A DNA stretch of 64,000 nucleotides, taken from positions 3,844,001-3,908,000 of the forward strand of contig NZ_CP041730.1 of the NCBI RefSeq assembly GCF_007431345.1. The letters run 5' to 3'. Positions 6,759 through 14,781 of the stretch are shown here, in pieces. Position numbers and translations under genes: made by a program. The notes beneath the pieces were generated by a model. It was not told the DNA's origin. It worked only from the letters and a program-made list of their open reading frames with translations, and searched no databases. Positions within the stretch are counted from its first letter, which is position 1. Each line of letters begins with the position of its first letter. The stretch is from Chitinimonas arctica (GTDB taxonomy: Bacteria > Pseudomonadota > Gammaproteobacteria > Burkholderiales > Chitinimonadaceae).

Positions 6759-8363
6759 TCAGACGCCCGAGTCCGGGCCGGCGGTCTTCTGGGTGATGCG
6801 GATGATGACGAACTCGGCCGGATAGACCGGCGCCAGCCCGATATCGATAAACAATTGCCCCAGCGCCCGGGTTTCCGGTGGATTGTTGGAGGCATCGCAG
6901 GTGACGAAAAAGGCTTCCGCGGCAGTGGCGCCGAACAGGGCGCCGGATTGCCAGAGGTTGGTGAGGAAGGCGGCGATATCGCGCGAAACGGCGGACCACA
7001 GCTGCTGTCCGTTCGGCTCGAACACCACCCATTGCAGGCTGTTCTTCAGGCTCTGTTCCACATAGATGAACAGGCGCCGTACGCTGACATAGGTCCACTG
7101 GGTGTCCTGCGACACGGTACGGGCGCCATAGATCACATTGCCGTAGTTGATCAGGTTCCGCAGGGCGTTGATGCCATAGGGGTTCAGATTGTCCTGGTCG
7201 GCGTCGGTCAGCGGAACGAACAGGGCGACTACGCTGCGCATGGCGCCATCGTTGACGCCGGCCGGCGATTTCCAGACGCCGATATTCAGGTCGGTATAGG
7301 CGTAGCGGCCCAGCGTGGGGCCGGATGGCGGCAGCGGCACGCTGCTGCTGTTCAAGGGGTTGAAGATCCAGGTCCAGGGGTAATAGAGTGCACCATAGCT
7401 GGAATTGAGCGCCTGGCTGGTGGCGGAGCCCGACTTGAAGCTGACGATGCCCTGTACGTTCTGGCCGAACGGCGGGTCGATCACATAGAACAGGCTGGCA
7501 AGCGATTCGCATGTCATCAGCCCCTGGTTGATCTGCTTGGCCTGCGCCACCGGGTCGGACTGGCCGGTGCTATTGGTGATGCTGACCGTATCGGGTACGG
7601 CCAGCAGGCTGAGCGCCTGCACGGTCCGCAGCGAATTGACGGCATTGGTGAAATCCCAGTTGGGCAGGGTGCCGCCGCTGAACGCGCTGGGTGTCTTGGT
7701 GTTGGGGGGGCGGCCATCGTCCGCCGCCGTGACGCGGATAAACATCGACTGGGTGTTGATGCGGGTGACGAAGGCCGCATTGGCGGCGACAAAGCCATTG
7801 AAGGCTTCCAGCACGTAGTAGGGTTTGCTGTTGATCGTGGTGGTGGCCAAGCCGTTTTGAACCACATAGCTGACCAGCAGCTGGGTGGGCAGGGGCAGGG
7901 TATCGAAAGCCGGCGGCTTGCCGCCGCTGCCGTTGATCACGGCGGCATCCACCACCACCAGCAGGTTGAACACCGGGGCCGTGGTGGTAGCGTCGCCGCC
8001 GTTGTTGCAGACATATAGCTGCAAGCTATTGCCCCAGGTACCGACGCTGGCGGCGGCCAGCTTGGTGCCGCCGGCACTGGCGATGGCCGCCTTGGCAGCG
8101 TTGTTGTCCGGGGTGCGGACGATGTAGCAGCTGGTGCCGCCTTCGATAAAGAACTCGTAGACGGCCCAGGGGGTAAAGCCGTACCAGGTCAGGCTGCCGA
8201 ACTGGCGGGTAAAGGCATTCCAGCTGGTGATCAGCGTGGGGGTATTGTAGGGACCGCTTTCGGTAACGCCGACGAAGGCCGCCACCGAGGTGGATGCGCC
8301 CTGGACGCTACGGGTGCTGGGTATCTCTTCGATGTAGATACCGGGATGGGAGTAGGTAGGCAC
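6759..8363 (-). CDS. eCIS contractile sheath protein
   Basis: This 534-residue protein starts at GTG 8363 with an AGGA-rich upstream sequence. The N-terminus (SHPGIYIEEIPSTRSVQGA, then TSVAAFVGVTESGP) and C-terminus (IGLAPVYPAEFVIIRITQKT) are the classic phage-tail/Afp sheath signatures. The middle region, from about residue 60 to 330, is a larger insert with Thr, Ser and Asn, as in surface-exposed sheath domains. It also contains a SRDIAAFLTNLWQSGALFG helix close to the C-terminal domain. The sheath contracts around the tube to drive it into a target. This is the only sheath gene in view, sitting between the small beta-sandwich gene and the tube gene. The identification is secure. Confidence 0.94.
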   Translation of the reverse strand: MPTYSHPGIYIEEIPSTRSVQGASTSVAAFVGVTESGPYNTPTLITSWNAFTRQFGSLTWYGFTPWAVYEFFIEGGTSCYIVRTPDNNAAKAAIASAGGTKLAAASVGTWGNSLQLYVCNNGGDATTTAPVFNLLVVVDAAVINGSGGKPPAFDTLPLPTQLLVSYVVQNGLATTTINSKPYYVLEAFNGFVAANAAFVTRINTQSMFIRVTAADDGRPPNTKTPSAFSGGTLPNWDFTNAVNSLRTVQALSLLAVPDTVSITNSTGQSDPVAQAKQINQGLMTCESLASLFYVIDPPFGQNVQGIVSFKSGSATSQALNSSYGALYYPWTWIFNPLNSSSVPLPPSGPTLGRYAYTDLNIGVWKSPAGVNDGAMRSVVALFVPLTDADQDNLNPYGINALRNLINYGNVIYGARTVSQDTQWTYVSVRRLFIYVEQSLKNSLQWVVFEPNGQQLWSAVSRDIAAFLTNLWQSGALFGATAAEAFFVTCDASNNPPETRALGQLFIDIGLAPVYPAEFVIIRITQKTAGPDSGV

Positions 8364-8387
8364 GGTCCTCTTTCCTGGTCGGTTGAA

Positions 8388-8945
8388 TTATGCCGAAACG
8401 AATTCGACGAAGCGGCTGCTGCCCGGCACCACGCGCAGCGAGCCTTGGCAGGGGGGCAGGCCGTCCACGTCGGCGTGCAAGGTGACCTGGGTCGGGTTGG
8501 CCAGGCGGCCGGCGAGAGCCAACTGGAACCTGCCGTCGCTATCGGCACGGGTCTGGGCGCGGTGCGGGCGCCCCAGCGCCGAGACATAGTCGGCCACCAC
8601 CACGGCCTGGCCCCGGCCGGCCTCGAGCCGGCCACTGATCAGGGTAGTGCCGGCCGGATAGCTGTACAGCGGGCCAGGTGCCAAGCGGAGCGGCAGAATG
8701 CGTTCCGCCAGCGTTCGATCGGCCGCCTGTTCCGGCACCTCGAAATCCAGCCGGCCGACCCGGAAGGCCGCGACCCGGACGGTCAGGCGATAGCCGCCCG
8801 GCGGCAAGGGCGGCAATAGATAGAAACCCTGCGGTTTGGCCAGCGGTGCACAGGCGACCCCGTCCAGTTCGAAGCGGGCCGCCATATCCACCGGCAGACC
8901 GGTATGGTCGTCCAGCAATTGAATGGGTATCCCGAGCGGATTCAT
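8388..8945 (-). CDS. Beta-sandwich (carboxypeptidase-regulatory-like) protein of the eCIS
   Basis: This 185-residue protein has the layout of two Ig-like or carboxypeptidase-regulatory-like domains: LDDHTGLPVDMAARFELDGV with FYLLPPLPPGGYRLTVRVAA in the first, and ISGRLEAGRGQAVVVADYVS with TRADSDGRFQLALAGRLANP in the second. The G-x-Y and D-G-x-F turns are typical of this fold. It starts in an ATGA overlap with the DUF4255 gene and ends 24 bases before the sheath start. Position between cap and sheath suggests an accessory of the particle, such as a decoration or adhesion protein. No catalytic residues are visible. The family assignment is by fold pattern only. Confidence 0.65.
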   Translation of the reverse strand: MNPLGIPIQLLDDHTGLPVDMAARFELDGVACAPLAKPQGFYLLPPLPPGGYRLTVRVAAFRVGRLDFEVPEQAADRTLAERILPLRLAPGPLYSYPAGTTLISGRLEAGRGQAVVVADYVSALGRPHRAQTRADSDGRFQLALAGRLANPTQVTLHADVDGLPPCQGSLRVVPGSSRFVEFVSA

Positions 8946-9589
8946 GGCCGGGCAGCTCCCGCCGGATCCGGCTGCGGACGCATATTGATCAGGGTCAGTT
9001 CGGTTTCCGTGACCATATCGGCGCTGTATGGCTGGCCGGCGGGAATGCGTACCGGCGACAGGGTGTACAGCTTGGTCAGTTTGTACGACTTGTTGGGAAA
9101 ACCAGCCCAGAGGGCACGCAGCGACTCGATCGAATTCTGGTCAGGCACGATGGCGATGCGTTCGTTGCCGGCCTGGCGCAGCAAGGGATGCAGCCACGGA
9201 CCGATCAGCGCCGGCATATCGTGGAACAGGCGCACCAGCTTATCGACCAGCACCAATTCCATCTCGGCCGAACGGGCATACGGCACCAGCATATAAACCA
9301 GGTCGACCACCAGCGGCGCAGGCGTCACCTCCAAGGCATTCGGCCGGCCGGGCTCGCCGCCCCGGCCGCTGAGCGTGGGCGGTAGATTGCGCAGCCACGG
9401 GTTGTGCTCGATCTGGTACAGGTATAGCGACAGCTTGTTCTCGTCATGGCTGTCGATATCGGCCGGCGAATCGAACACCACGGCCGATTCGGCGGCCAGC
9501 TCCGGGATATGCGCCCGGATCAGCCGGCGCAGCGATTCGCTGACCAGCCTGACGATCTGGCCGCTGTCTGGGCTTGCTGGTTCGGCCAT
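8942..9589 (-). CDS. DUF4255 cap/terminator protein (Afp16-like)
   Basis: This 215-residue protein starts with ATG at 9589 after an AAGGG ribosome-binding site. An in-frame extension to 9727 lies inside the upstream gene and is less likely. The N-terminal pattern (VSESLRRLIRAHIPEL, DSPADIDSHDENKLSLYLYQ, LVVDLVYMLVPYAR) is the DUF4255 (Pvc16 N-terminal) domain. In Afp and PVC this protein caps the distal end of tube and sheath and fixes their length. A DUF4255 gene just ahead of the sheath is a reliable sign of an eCIS rather than a phage or type VI secretion locus. The gene couples to the next by ATGA. Confidence 0.9.
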   Translation of the reverse strand: MAEPASPDSGQIVRLVSESLRRLIRAHIPELAAESAVVFDSPADIDSHDENKLSLYLYQIEHNPWLRNLPPTLSGRGGEPGRPNALEVTPAPLVVDLVYMLVPYARSAEMELVLVDKLVRLFHDMPALIGPWLHPLLRQAGNERIAIVPDQNSIESLRALWAGFPNKSYKLTKLYTLSPVRIPAGQPYSADMVTETELTLINMRPQPDPAGAARP

Positions 9590-9597
9590 GGCATCCC

Positions 9598-10401
9598 TTA
9601 CAAGGTGAACAAGGTATAGGTGGGACTGACCAATTGCGGTTGGCGGGTGCCGACCTGGGCATAGACCGAGATGCTGGGATCGCAACTGACCTTCAGATAA
9701 ACGAAGGGCAGCTTTTCCGGTTCCCACGACAGATAGGCGGCCATCACCACATCGCTGGTTTCGGAACTGCTGGCCGAATCGGTCTGCAACACGATGTAAT
9801 GGGTGGTGTAGGACATCAGCACCAGGGGCAGTTGTCCGCTGGTGCTGGTCAGGGTGATGCCCAGCGATTCCGAGTAGGGCGGTCCCAGCGACCAGCCGAC
9901 CCTGCCCTGGGCGGGATCGGTGCTGACCTCGATGCCTACCCGGTTACCCGGCTTCATGCCGGTGATGGCGAACAGCACGCTGCGGTAATCGTCGGCCGAA
10001 GGGCGCAGGACCGCGCTGATCCGGCCGTTGCGCCACTGGACCGGCCGCTCGTTGCCCAGGAAGGCATAGACCTCCGCCTCGTTGTTGAGCGTGCAGTAAC
10101 CTTGCAGGAAGGTGGCGTGCGGATCGACCTGGAGGAACAGCGTCAGGGTGAAATTGCTGAAGTCGGGCGCCGTGGCCGAAGTACGGATGGACAGCACGTC
10201 GCCGTTGAAGGACACGCTTTGCAGGCACGATTCGGCGTCGTAGATATCGTCCGGCACGACGTTGTAGGAAAATCCCAGACTGTCGCCCATGCGCCAACCC
10301 AGCGACCATTTGGCGCCGCAGGTGGTAAAGGTGAAGTTGAGATTGGAGTTGGCCGCCACCTTGGAAAACTGCAGCACAACGGGTATCACGGCATGGTGCA
10401 T
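9598..10401 (-). CDS. Tandem beta-domain protein, unknown, eCIS operon
   Basis: This 267-residue protein has no signal peptide and looks all-beta. Its second half (residues about 140-265) aligns by eye along almost the whole length of the 135-residue protein at the head of the operon. Shared marks are P-G-x-R near the start, W-S-x-G-x-P-Y-S, T-S-G-x-L-P-L, and a D-P-x-(I/V)-x-V near the end. The first half also has a W-S-L-G-W turn (GAKWSLGWRMGDSL), so the protein is probably two related domains. ATG 10401 follows GGGAG. It is followed 8 bases later by the DUF4255 cap gene. The function is unknown; a surface lectin- or fibre-like role fits all-beta folds but is only a guess. Confidence 0.72.
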   Translation of the reverse strand: MHHAVIPVVLQFSKVAANSNLNFTFTTCGAKWSLGWRMGDSLGFSYNVVPDDIYDAESCLQSVSFNGDVLSIRTSATAPDFSNFTLTLFLQVDPHATFLQGYCTLNNEAEVYAFLGNERPVQWRNGRISAVLRPSADDYRSVLFAITGMKPGNRVGIEVSTDPAQGRVGWSLGPPYSESLGITLTSTSGQLPLVLMSYTTHYIVLQTDSASSSETSDVVMAAYLSWEPEKLPFVYLKVSCDPSISVYAQVGTRQPQLVSPTYTLFTL

Positions 10402-10419
10402 TTGATCGCTCCCTGCGGA

Positions 10420-11310
10420 TCAAAATTCGATGGCGAACGCGCTCAAGCCCACCACGCTGGTGCGGTCGGTCTTGGACTGGAACGTGGCGATCGCCCCGGG
10501 CGGCAGGTCCACGCGGCCACGCAGATCGCGCTGCGCGCTGCGTACATACAGCTGGACCTGGATCTCCTGGCAGTCCTGGTAGGTCTGCACGAAGAACTCG
10601 CGCGCATTGATCAGGAAATTGCGCAGATAGAGCGTCGGGTCCTTGGTGGTGGCGAAGCTGAGGCCGACCAGGCCGTGCCCGTGGCCTTCGCTCCAGATCG
10701 CCATCTGGTCGTCGCGGATGGTGATCAGTACCTTGCTGTTGGCCCGCACGTTCTGCAGGGTGATGGTCAGCGGCTGGTAAGGCGCCTGGTCCGCGGTATT
10801 GAAAAGCGTTCCCGCCACCACGGTTTCACTCATATGCGAATGCAGATGGCGCTGGTGCGCCGGGCTGAGTGCCTGGGATTCCCGTTCCAGGCTGGCCACC
10901 ACTTCGTCGGCCGGCATGGCCAGGCGCTGGTTGGCCGGCGCCGGGGCGGCGGCTATTCCGCCCGGGGCCGCGCCACCTGCAGTCATCCCGCCCGGGATGC
11001 CGATCGCCATGGCCGGTTGCGCGATGGCAGCCGCAGCGGAGGTCGGCGGTGAATTGCTGGGCGTGGCGTGCAGCACCGCCTGGTCGGCCGCTTCGCGCGC
11101 CCGTGGCGAGGCCGGACCGGCCGCGGTCATGGGTGACTCCGCCGACGCCGCAGCCGCCTCGGCGGCGGCCGATTCGGCGCTAGGGGGAGAGTTGACCGCG
11201 GTCGGTTGCAGCGGCGCCTGGTCGGCCGTGCCGCTGGCCCGGGTGGGTGCCTTACGGCTCGGCCTGCCGTCCTGCTCAGCCGGTTTTTGATCATCATCCA
11301 TGCTGGTCAC
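10420..11310 (-). CDS. Ala/Pro-rich linker plus beta-domain protein, eCIS operon
   Basis: This 296-residue protein starts at GTG 11310 (AGGG six bases upstream) or at ATG 11301. Residues 1 to about 155 are low-complexity Ala, Pro and Ser with a repeated phrase: ADQAPLQPTAVNSPP at about 29-43, ADQAVLHATPSNSPP at about 75-89, and ADQAPYQP at about 173-180. The last copy leads straight into a compact C-terminal beta domain (about 160-296, with TITLQNVRANSKVLITIRDD and VGLSAFAIEF). This looks like a flexible tether carrying a folded head. It could present a ligand-binding head on the particle. No enzyme motif is visible and no named family is recognised. Confidence 0.7.
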   Translation of the reverse strand: MTSMDDDQKPAEQDGRPSRKAPTRASGTADQAPLQPTAVNSPPSAESAAAEAAAASAESPMTAAGPASPRAREAADQAVLHATPSNSPPTSAAAAIAQPAMAIGIPGGMTAGGAAPGGIAAAPAPANQRLAMPADEVVASLERESQALSPAHQRHLHSHMSETVVAGTLFNTADQAPYQPLTITLQNVRANSKVLITIRDDQMAIWSEGHGHGLVGLSFATTKDPTLYLRNFLINAREFFVQTYQDCQEIQVQLYVRSAQRDLRGRVDLPPGAIATFQSKTDRTSVVGLSAFAIEF

Positions 11311-11312
11311 CG

Positions 11313-11690
11313 TTATCCCTGGAGCGGAATCGTGTTGTTGCCGGCTTGTAGTTGCCCGGCAACGGGCAGCCCCATCACGGCATACGACACGCTGACCTCG
11401 CTGGTGTTGGCGGACAGGTTGAGCTGGAGGGAATCGCCGCTGATTGCGGTCGGCAGGGTGACCTGGATGCCTTGCTGCGTGCTGGCGGCGCCGACATTGA
11501 GGAACAGGCGCTGGCTGGACATGCTGAAGTTAGACAGCAGCGGTGCGGAGGCTGCCATATAAGGCTGGATCTGCAAGGTATTCTGGCCATCGGTGGTAAA
11601 GCTGTTCTGATCGGTGATGTTCAGCTGGATCTGCTGGGCCGGGATATTGCCTTGCCACTGGAATTTGAAAACGATCTGATAGGTCTGCAC
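11313..11690 (-). CDS. Small beta-rich protein, unknown, eCIS operon
   Basis: This 125-residue protein starts at GTG 11690, which has a strong GGAGGAG ribosome-binding site eight bases upstream. Longer in-frame versions run into a poor, Arg/Cys-rich translation and are rejected. The sequence is rich in Gln, Asn, Ser and Thr with alternating hydrophobics (YQIVFKFQWQGNIPAQQIQL, QGIQVTLPTAISGDSLQLNL, EVSVSYAVMG), so an all-beta fold is likely. It resembles the neighbouring 135- and 267-residue proteins in size and style, though the residue-level match is weak. It ends three bases before the start of the 296-residue protein. The function is unknown. Confidence 0.7.
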   Translation of the reverse strand: MQTYQIVFKFQWQGNIPAQQIQLNITDQNSFTTDGQNTLQIQPYMAASAPLLSNFSMSSQRLFLNVGAASTQQGIQVTLPTAISGDSLQLNLSANTSEVSVSYAVMGLPVAGQLQAGNNTIPLQG

Positions 11691-11984
11691 GGTAAATCCT
11701 CCTCCGGCGCCCAGGCACAAACCATCGCGCCATGCCGCCAAGCAAGCGAAAAAGAAAACTGCGCAAGTGGATAGCCGAGCGTGGCCCAGCCGGGTGCCGC
11801 CGCGAAGTCGCCGCAACGCGTGGCAAAGCACGCGAATCGGCGACCTCAGGCAGCAGGCCGGTCTGGTCGCATGGCAAGCGGCGCGGACAGCATCCACCGC
11901 GATCCGGCGCCGCTTGAGCGGACACCGGCATACGGTGGAGCGCGGCGCGCTCCGCTACCTTTTGCGCAAGCGGCTAAGGGATGG
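11691..11984 (-). other. Spacer inside the eCIS leader region
   Basis: No convincing gene lies here. Frames that cross it are short and rich in Arg and Cys. A small perfect hairpin (GGAGCGC, three-base loop, GCGCTCC) lies at 11937-11953, about 30 bases after the stop of the 135-residue gene. It could stabilise or attenuate the transcript, but it has no T-tract. The strong ribosome-binding site for the next gene lies at the downstream edge. Confidence 0.4.
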
Positions 11985-12392
11985 TTACTGCTGACTCCAG
12001 TTGAACGGGCTGGGCGAGGAATTGACCGTTTGTGGCATACCGTTATTGACCGACACGGTGACCTGCACATTCGGATCGGTGATAGCCATCAGGGTGAATT
12101 GCTGCAGGGTTTCGTTGGCGACCAGGAAGCTCTGCATATTGAACTGCATGGCGCTGCCGCCGCCGCTGGACGAAGTAAGGAAGGTCACGCTGCTGGCGGT
12201 CACATTGAACTGGGCCAGCGGCAGGGTGCCGGAAGTGGCCTGGATCTGGATGCCGGCGGAGGTGCTGTAAGGCTGGCCGGTGCTCCAGGCAACGGTGTCG
12301 CCCTGGGTTTGCGGCGCCAGTTGCACCATGATGCGGCTGCCGGGTTGGGCGTTGCTGACTTGCAGGGTGATGTTCTGGTACTTATTGGACAT
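11985..12392 (-). CDS. First gene of the eCIS operon: small WSxGxPYS-type beta protein
   Basis: This 135-residue protein starts at ATG 12392 after a strong AGGAGG site. It is all-beta by pattern, rich in Ser, Thr, Gln and Asn, and has no signal peptide. Its marks are NITLQVSNAQPGSRIMVQLA, the motif WSTGQPYSTSAGIQIQATSG, TLPLAQFNV and a C-terminal TDPNVQVTVSVNNG. The same order of motifs occurs in the second half of the 267-residue protein of this operon, so the two are paralogous. It is the first gene of the operon as seen here, and no gene precedes it on this strand for more than 500 bases. The function is unknown. Leading genes of some eCIS loci encode surface or regulatory proteins, but nothing here decides it. 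Confidence 0.75.
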   Translation of the reverse strand: MSNKYQNITLQVSNAQPGSRIMVQLAPQTQGDTVAWSTGQPYSTSAGIQIQATSGTLPLAQFNVTASSVTFLTSSSGGGSAMQFNMQSFLVANETLQQFTLMAITDPNVQVTVSVNNGMPQTVNSSPSPFNWSQQ

Positions 12393-12937
12393 GACTCATT
12401 CCTCCTGAAGGCGTATTACCTCTGAGGGTAGTAAACGCCAAATATCGACATGCGAATGCAACGCACGAAGTCCACACGTTGCGGCGGAGAGGCTGCTTAC
12501 GGCAAGGTGCCTAAGGTGTCGTGGGTGTCTGGCCGTGCGCTCGGCGAGTGCCGGGAGCGGCTTAGGTATAGGAGTTGCCAATGTGGATAGCAAGCTCGGC
12601 CATGATGCATTTGGCGGTATTTTCGGCGGCAATTGAGAATATTTTATCTGGCATAAATGGACCGTCCGCAAGTCGAGGATTTACGGGCCTTCCCGCCGCA
12701 ATGGGCTTGACCATCGGCACGCGCCTCGACTATTCTGCTGGTCCGCCGTATCACTTCTCATCAACCGTACTTGCAAAGGAGGGAATCAATCATGCGCTAT
12801 CCGGTTTCTCGAATTTGCAGGCCACGCCTAGGTTGATCCAAGCACTACCGCCACTTCCGGCGTCCATGTACTGAATCCCTGCCCTGCCCTGGCCTGCCAC
12901 ATCAGCGTTTTTTTTCAAAGACTGATATGGATTTCCC
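12393..12937. other. Divergent intergenic region, eCIS operon and rtcB
   Basis: These 545 bases separate the divergent eCIS operon and rtcB and must hold both promoters. No clear consensus -35/-10 pair stands out for either. Short frames here show no family resemblance. I looked for the sigma-54 -24/-12 pattern that drives rtc operons in enterobacteria and did not find one near rtcB. Confidence 0.4.
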
Positions 12938-14077
12938 ATGGGCAACCACATTCATAAGATGGCCGAAGGCGTCACCCTGATCGCCTCGGACGACACCTGG
13001 ATCGAAGGCGACGCGGTCCAACAACTTCAAAACAGTAAACAAATGGCCGGCATGCGCCATGTGGCCGGCATGCCGGACCTGCATCCCGGCCGTGGCTACC
13101 CGGTCGGCGCGGCCTTCTTTTCCACCGGGCGGCTCTATCCCGCCCTGATAGGCGGCGATATCGGCTGCGGCATGGCCTTGTGGCAGACCGGCCTGGACGT
13201 CGCCAAGAGCAGCGTGGACAAACTGGAAAAGCGCCTCGGCAATATCGACGGGCCGCTTGAGCCGGAATGGCAATCGCTGGTCTCCCGCCTGGCACCGGCG
13301 GGCAGCGGCTTTCACGGCGCCCTGGGCACCATCGGCGGCGGCAATCATTTCGCCGAACTGCAGCGCATCGACGAGGTATACGACGCCGCGACGCTGGATT
13401 CCCTGCAAGTACAGAAGAAGCGGCTGCTCCTGCTGGTACACAGCGGTTCGCGCGGACTGGGGCAAGCCATCCTGCGCGAGCACGTGGACCAGCACAGCCA
13501 CGCCGGCCTTGAGCATGGCAGCCCCGCGGCCGAGGACTATCTTGCCAGGCATGGCCAAGCCTTGCGCTTTGCCGAAGCGAACCGCGAATTGATCGCCCGC
13601 CGCATCCTCGACCGCCTGCGCACCGACGGCCAATGGTTGCTGGATATTCACCACAATATGGTTCTTCCCCATGTCCGGCACGGAGAAACCGGCTGGCTGC
13701 ACCGCAAGGGCGCCACCCCGGCCGATGCCGGCCTGGTGGTGATACCCGGCTCGCGCGGCGATTTCAGCTATCTGGTCAGCCCGGTGCCCAGCGACGAAAG
13801 CCTGCATTCGCTGGCCCATGGCGCAGGACGCAAATGGATGCGCAGCGAGTGCAAGGACAGGCTGAGCAAGCGCTACACCCTGGCGCAGCTCAGCCGCACC
13901 CAGCTGGGCAGCCATGTGATCTGCCAGGACCGCCGCTTGATCTATGAAGAAGCGCCGGAAGCCTACAAGCCGATCGACAGCATCGTCGCCACCCTGCAAC
14001 AGGCCGGCCTCATCCGCCTGGTCGCCCGGCTGCGGCCGGTCCTCACCTACAAGACGCGTGGGGAGTGCTGCGAATGA
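12938..14077 (+). CDS. RNA-splicing ligase RtcB homologue (RtcB2-type)
   Basis: This 379-residue protein has the RtcB active-site motifs: GGDIGCGM at 72-79 (Asp and Cys metal ligands), GGGNHF at 133-138, HSGSRGLG at 168-175, HHN at 238-240 and HGAGR at 294-298 with the catalytic His that carries GMP. It is shorter than the roughly 410-480 residues of standard RtcB, and the PGSRG loop replaces the PGSMG of RtcB1. Both point to the RtcB2 group found next to prfH. RtcB joins 2',3'-cyclic phosphate or 3'-phosphate ends to 5'-hydroxyl RNA ends. It overlaps prfH by ATGA, so the two are co-translated. The likely role is repair of cleaved rRNA together with the release factor. Confidence 0.93.
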   Translation: MGNHIHKMAEGVTLIASDDTWIEGDAVQQLQNSKQMAGMRHVAGMPDLHPGRGYPVGAAFFSTGRLYPALIGGDIGCGMALWQTGLDVAKSSVDKLEKRLGNIDGPLEPEWQSLVSRLAPAGSGFHGALGTIGGGNHFAELQRIDEVYDAATLDSLQVQKKRLLLLVHSGSRGLGQAILREHVDQHSHAGLEHGSPAAEDYLARHGQALRFAEANRELIARRILDRLRTDGQWLLDIHHNMVLPHVRHGETGWLHRKGATPADAGLVVIPGSRGDFSYLVSPVPSDESLHSLAHGAGRKWMRSECKDRLSKRYTLAQLSRTQLGSHVICQDRRLIYEEAPEAYKPIDSIVATLQQAGLIRLVARLRPVLTYKTRGECCE

Positions 14078-14694
14078 GGCTATTGCAGATCAGCTCCGCC
14101 CAAGGGCCGGAGGAGTGCTGCCTGGCGGTGGCCGGCGCCTTGCGGCAACTCCAGCGGGAAGCCGCCGGCATGGCGGTCGAAGTCACCCTGGTCGAGCAGG
14201 AAGCCGGCGCGCGGGCGGGCACTTTTCGCTCGGTGCTGCTGGGATTGTCCGGCGAACAGGCGGGTCGTCTGGCGCAAGCCTGGGAAGGGACCATCCAATG
14301 GACCTGCGCCAGCCCCTACCGGCCGCGCCATCCGCGCAAGAACTGGTTTATCGGCGTGGCCAGCTGCGCCGCGCCGGCAGCCGATCTAGCCGGCGCCATC
14401 CGCTTCGAAACCACCCGTTCCTCCGGGCCGGGTGGGCAGCACGTCAATAAAACGGAATCGGCCGTACGTGCCACCCATCTCGCCACCGGCATCAGCGTGA
14501 AGGTCCAGACCGAGCGTAGCCAGCACGCCAACAAACGCCTGGCCGAGCTGTTGATCGCCCACCGGCTGGCCGGCAGGGCACAAGAATTGCACGACGCCCA
14601 ACGCGCCGGGCGGCGTTTGCTGCATTACCAGGTGGAGCGCGGCAGTCCGACGCGGGTGTTCAAGGGAGAGCGATTCGAGCCGGTTGGCGGCTAG
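14074..14694 (+). CDS. prfH: Peptide chain release factor H
   Basis: This 206-residue protein is a class I release-factor-like peptidyl-tRNA hydrolase with the GGQ motif at 120-122 in the context [18 protein letters not shown]. The N-terminal half (with [16 protein letters not shown]) is specific to PrfH and lacks the codon-reading domain of RF1/RF2. ATG 14074 overlaps the rtcB stop. PrfH paired with RtcB is an established bacterial arrangement, and PrfH has been reported to act on ribosomes whose 16S decoding centre is cut, freeing them for RtcB repair. The gene ends in ordinary sequence with a short gap to an unrelated VOC gene, so the system here is a two-gene operon. Confidence 0.92.
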   Translation: MRLLQISSAQGPEECCLAVAGALRQLQREAAGMAVEVTLVEQEAGARAGTFRSVLLGLSGEQAGRLAQAWEGTIQWTCASPYRPRHPRKNWFIGVASCAAPAADLAGAIRFETTRSSGPGGQHVNKTESAVRATHLATGISVKVQTERSQHANKRLAELLIAHRLAGRAQELHDAQRAGRRLLHYQVERGSPTRVFKGERFEPVGG

Positions 14695-14781
14695 GTTGCA
14701 GGGCTGGCGCTTCTCGTGCTCGCGTCCCACAATGCACCTTGGCCGAAGTTCAAGCCGTGACCGTATAAACAAGGAGGAAAC

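Noticed and set aside
50..12000. Long plus-strand open frames across the eCIS region
   Set aside because: They are Arg/Gly/Gln-rich shadows of the coupled minus-strand genes, with no family resemblance and no spacing logic.
12575..12874. A 99-residue plus-strand frame in the rtcB upstream region
   Set aside because: No ribosome-binding site, no recognisable family and position in a region expected to hold two promoters.
12393..12937. Sigma-54 promoter for rtcB
   Set aside because: I searched for TGGC-N-GC/TTGC spacing and found no acceptable match.
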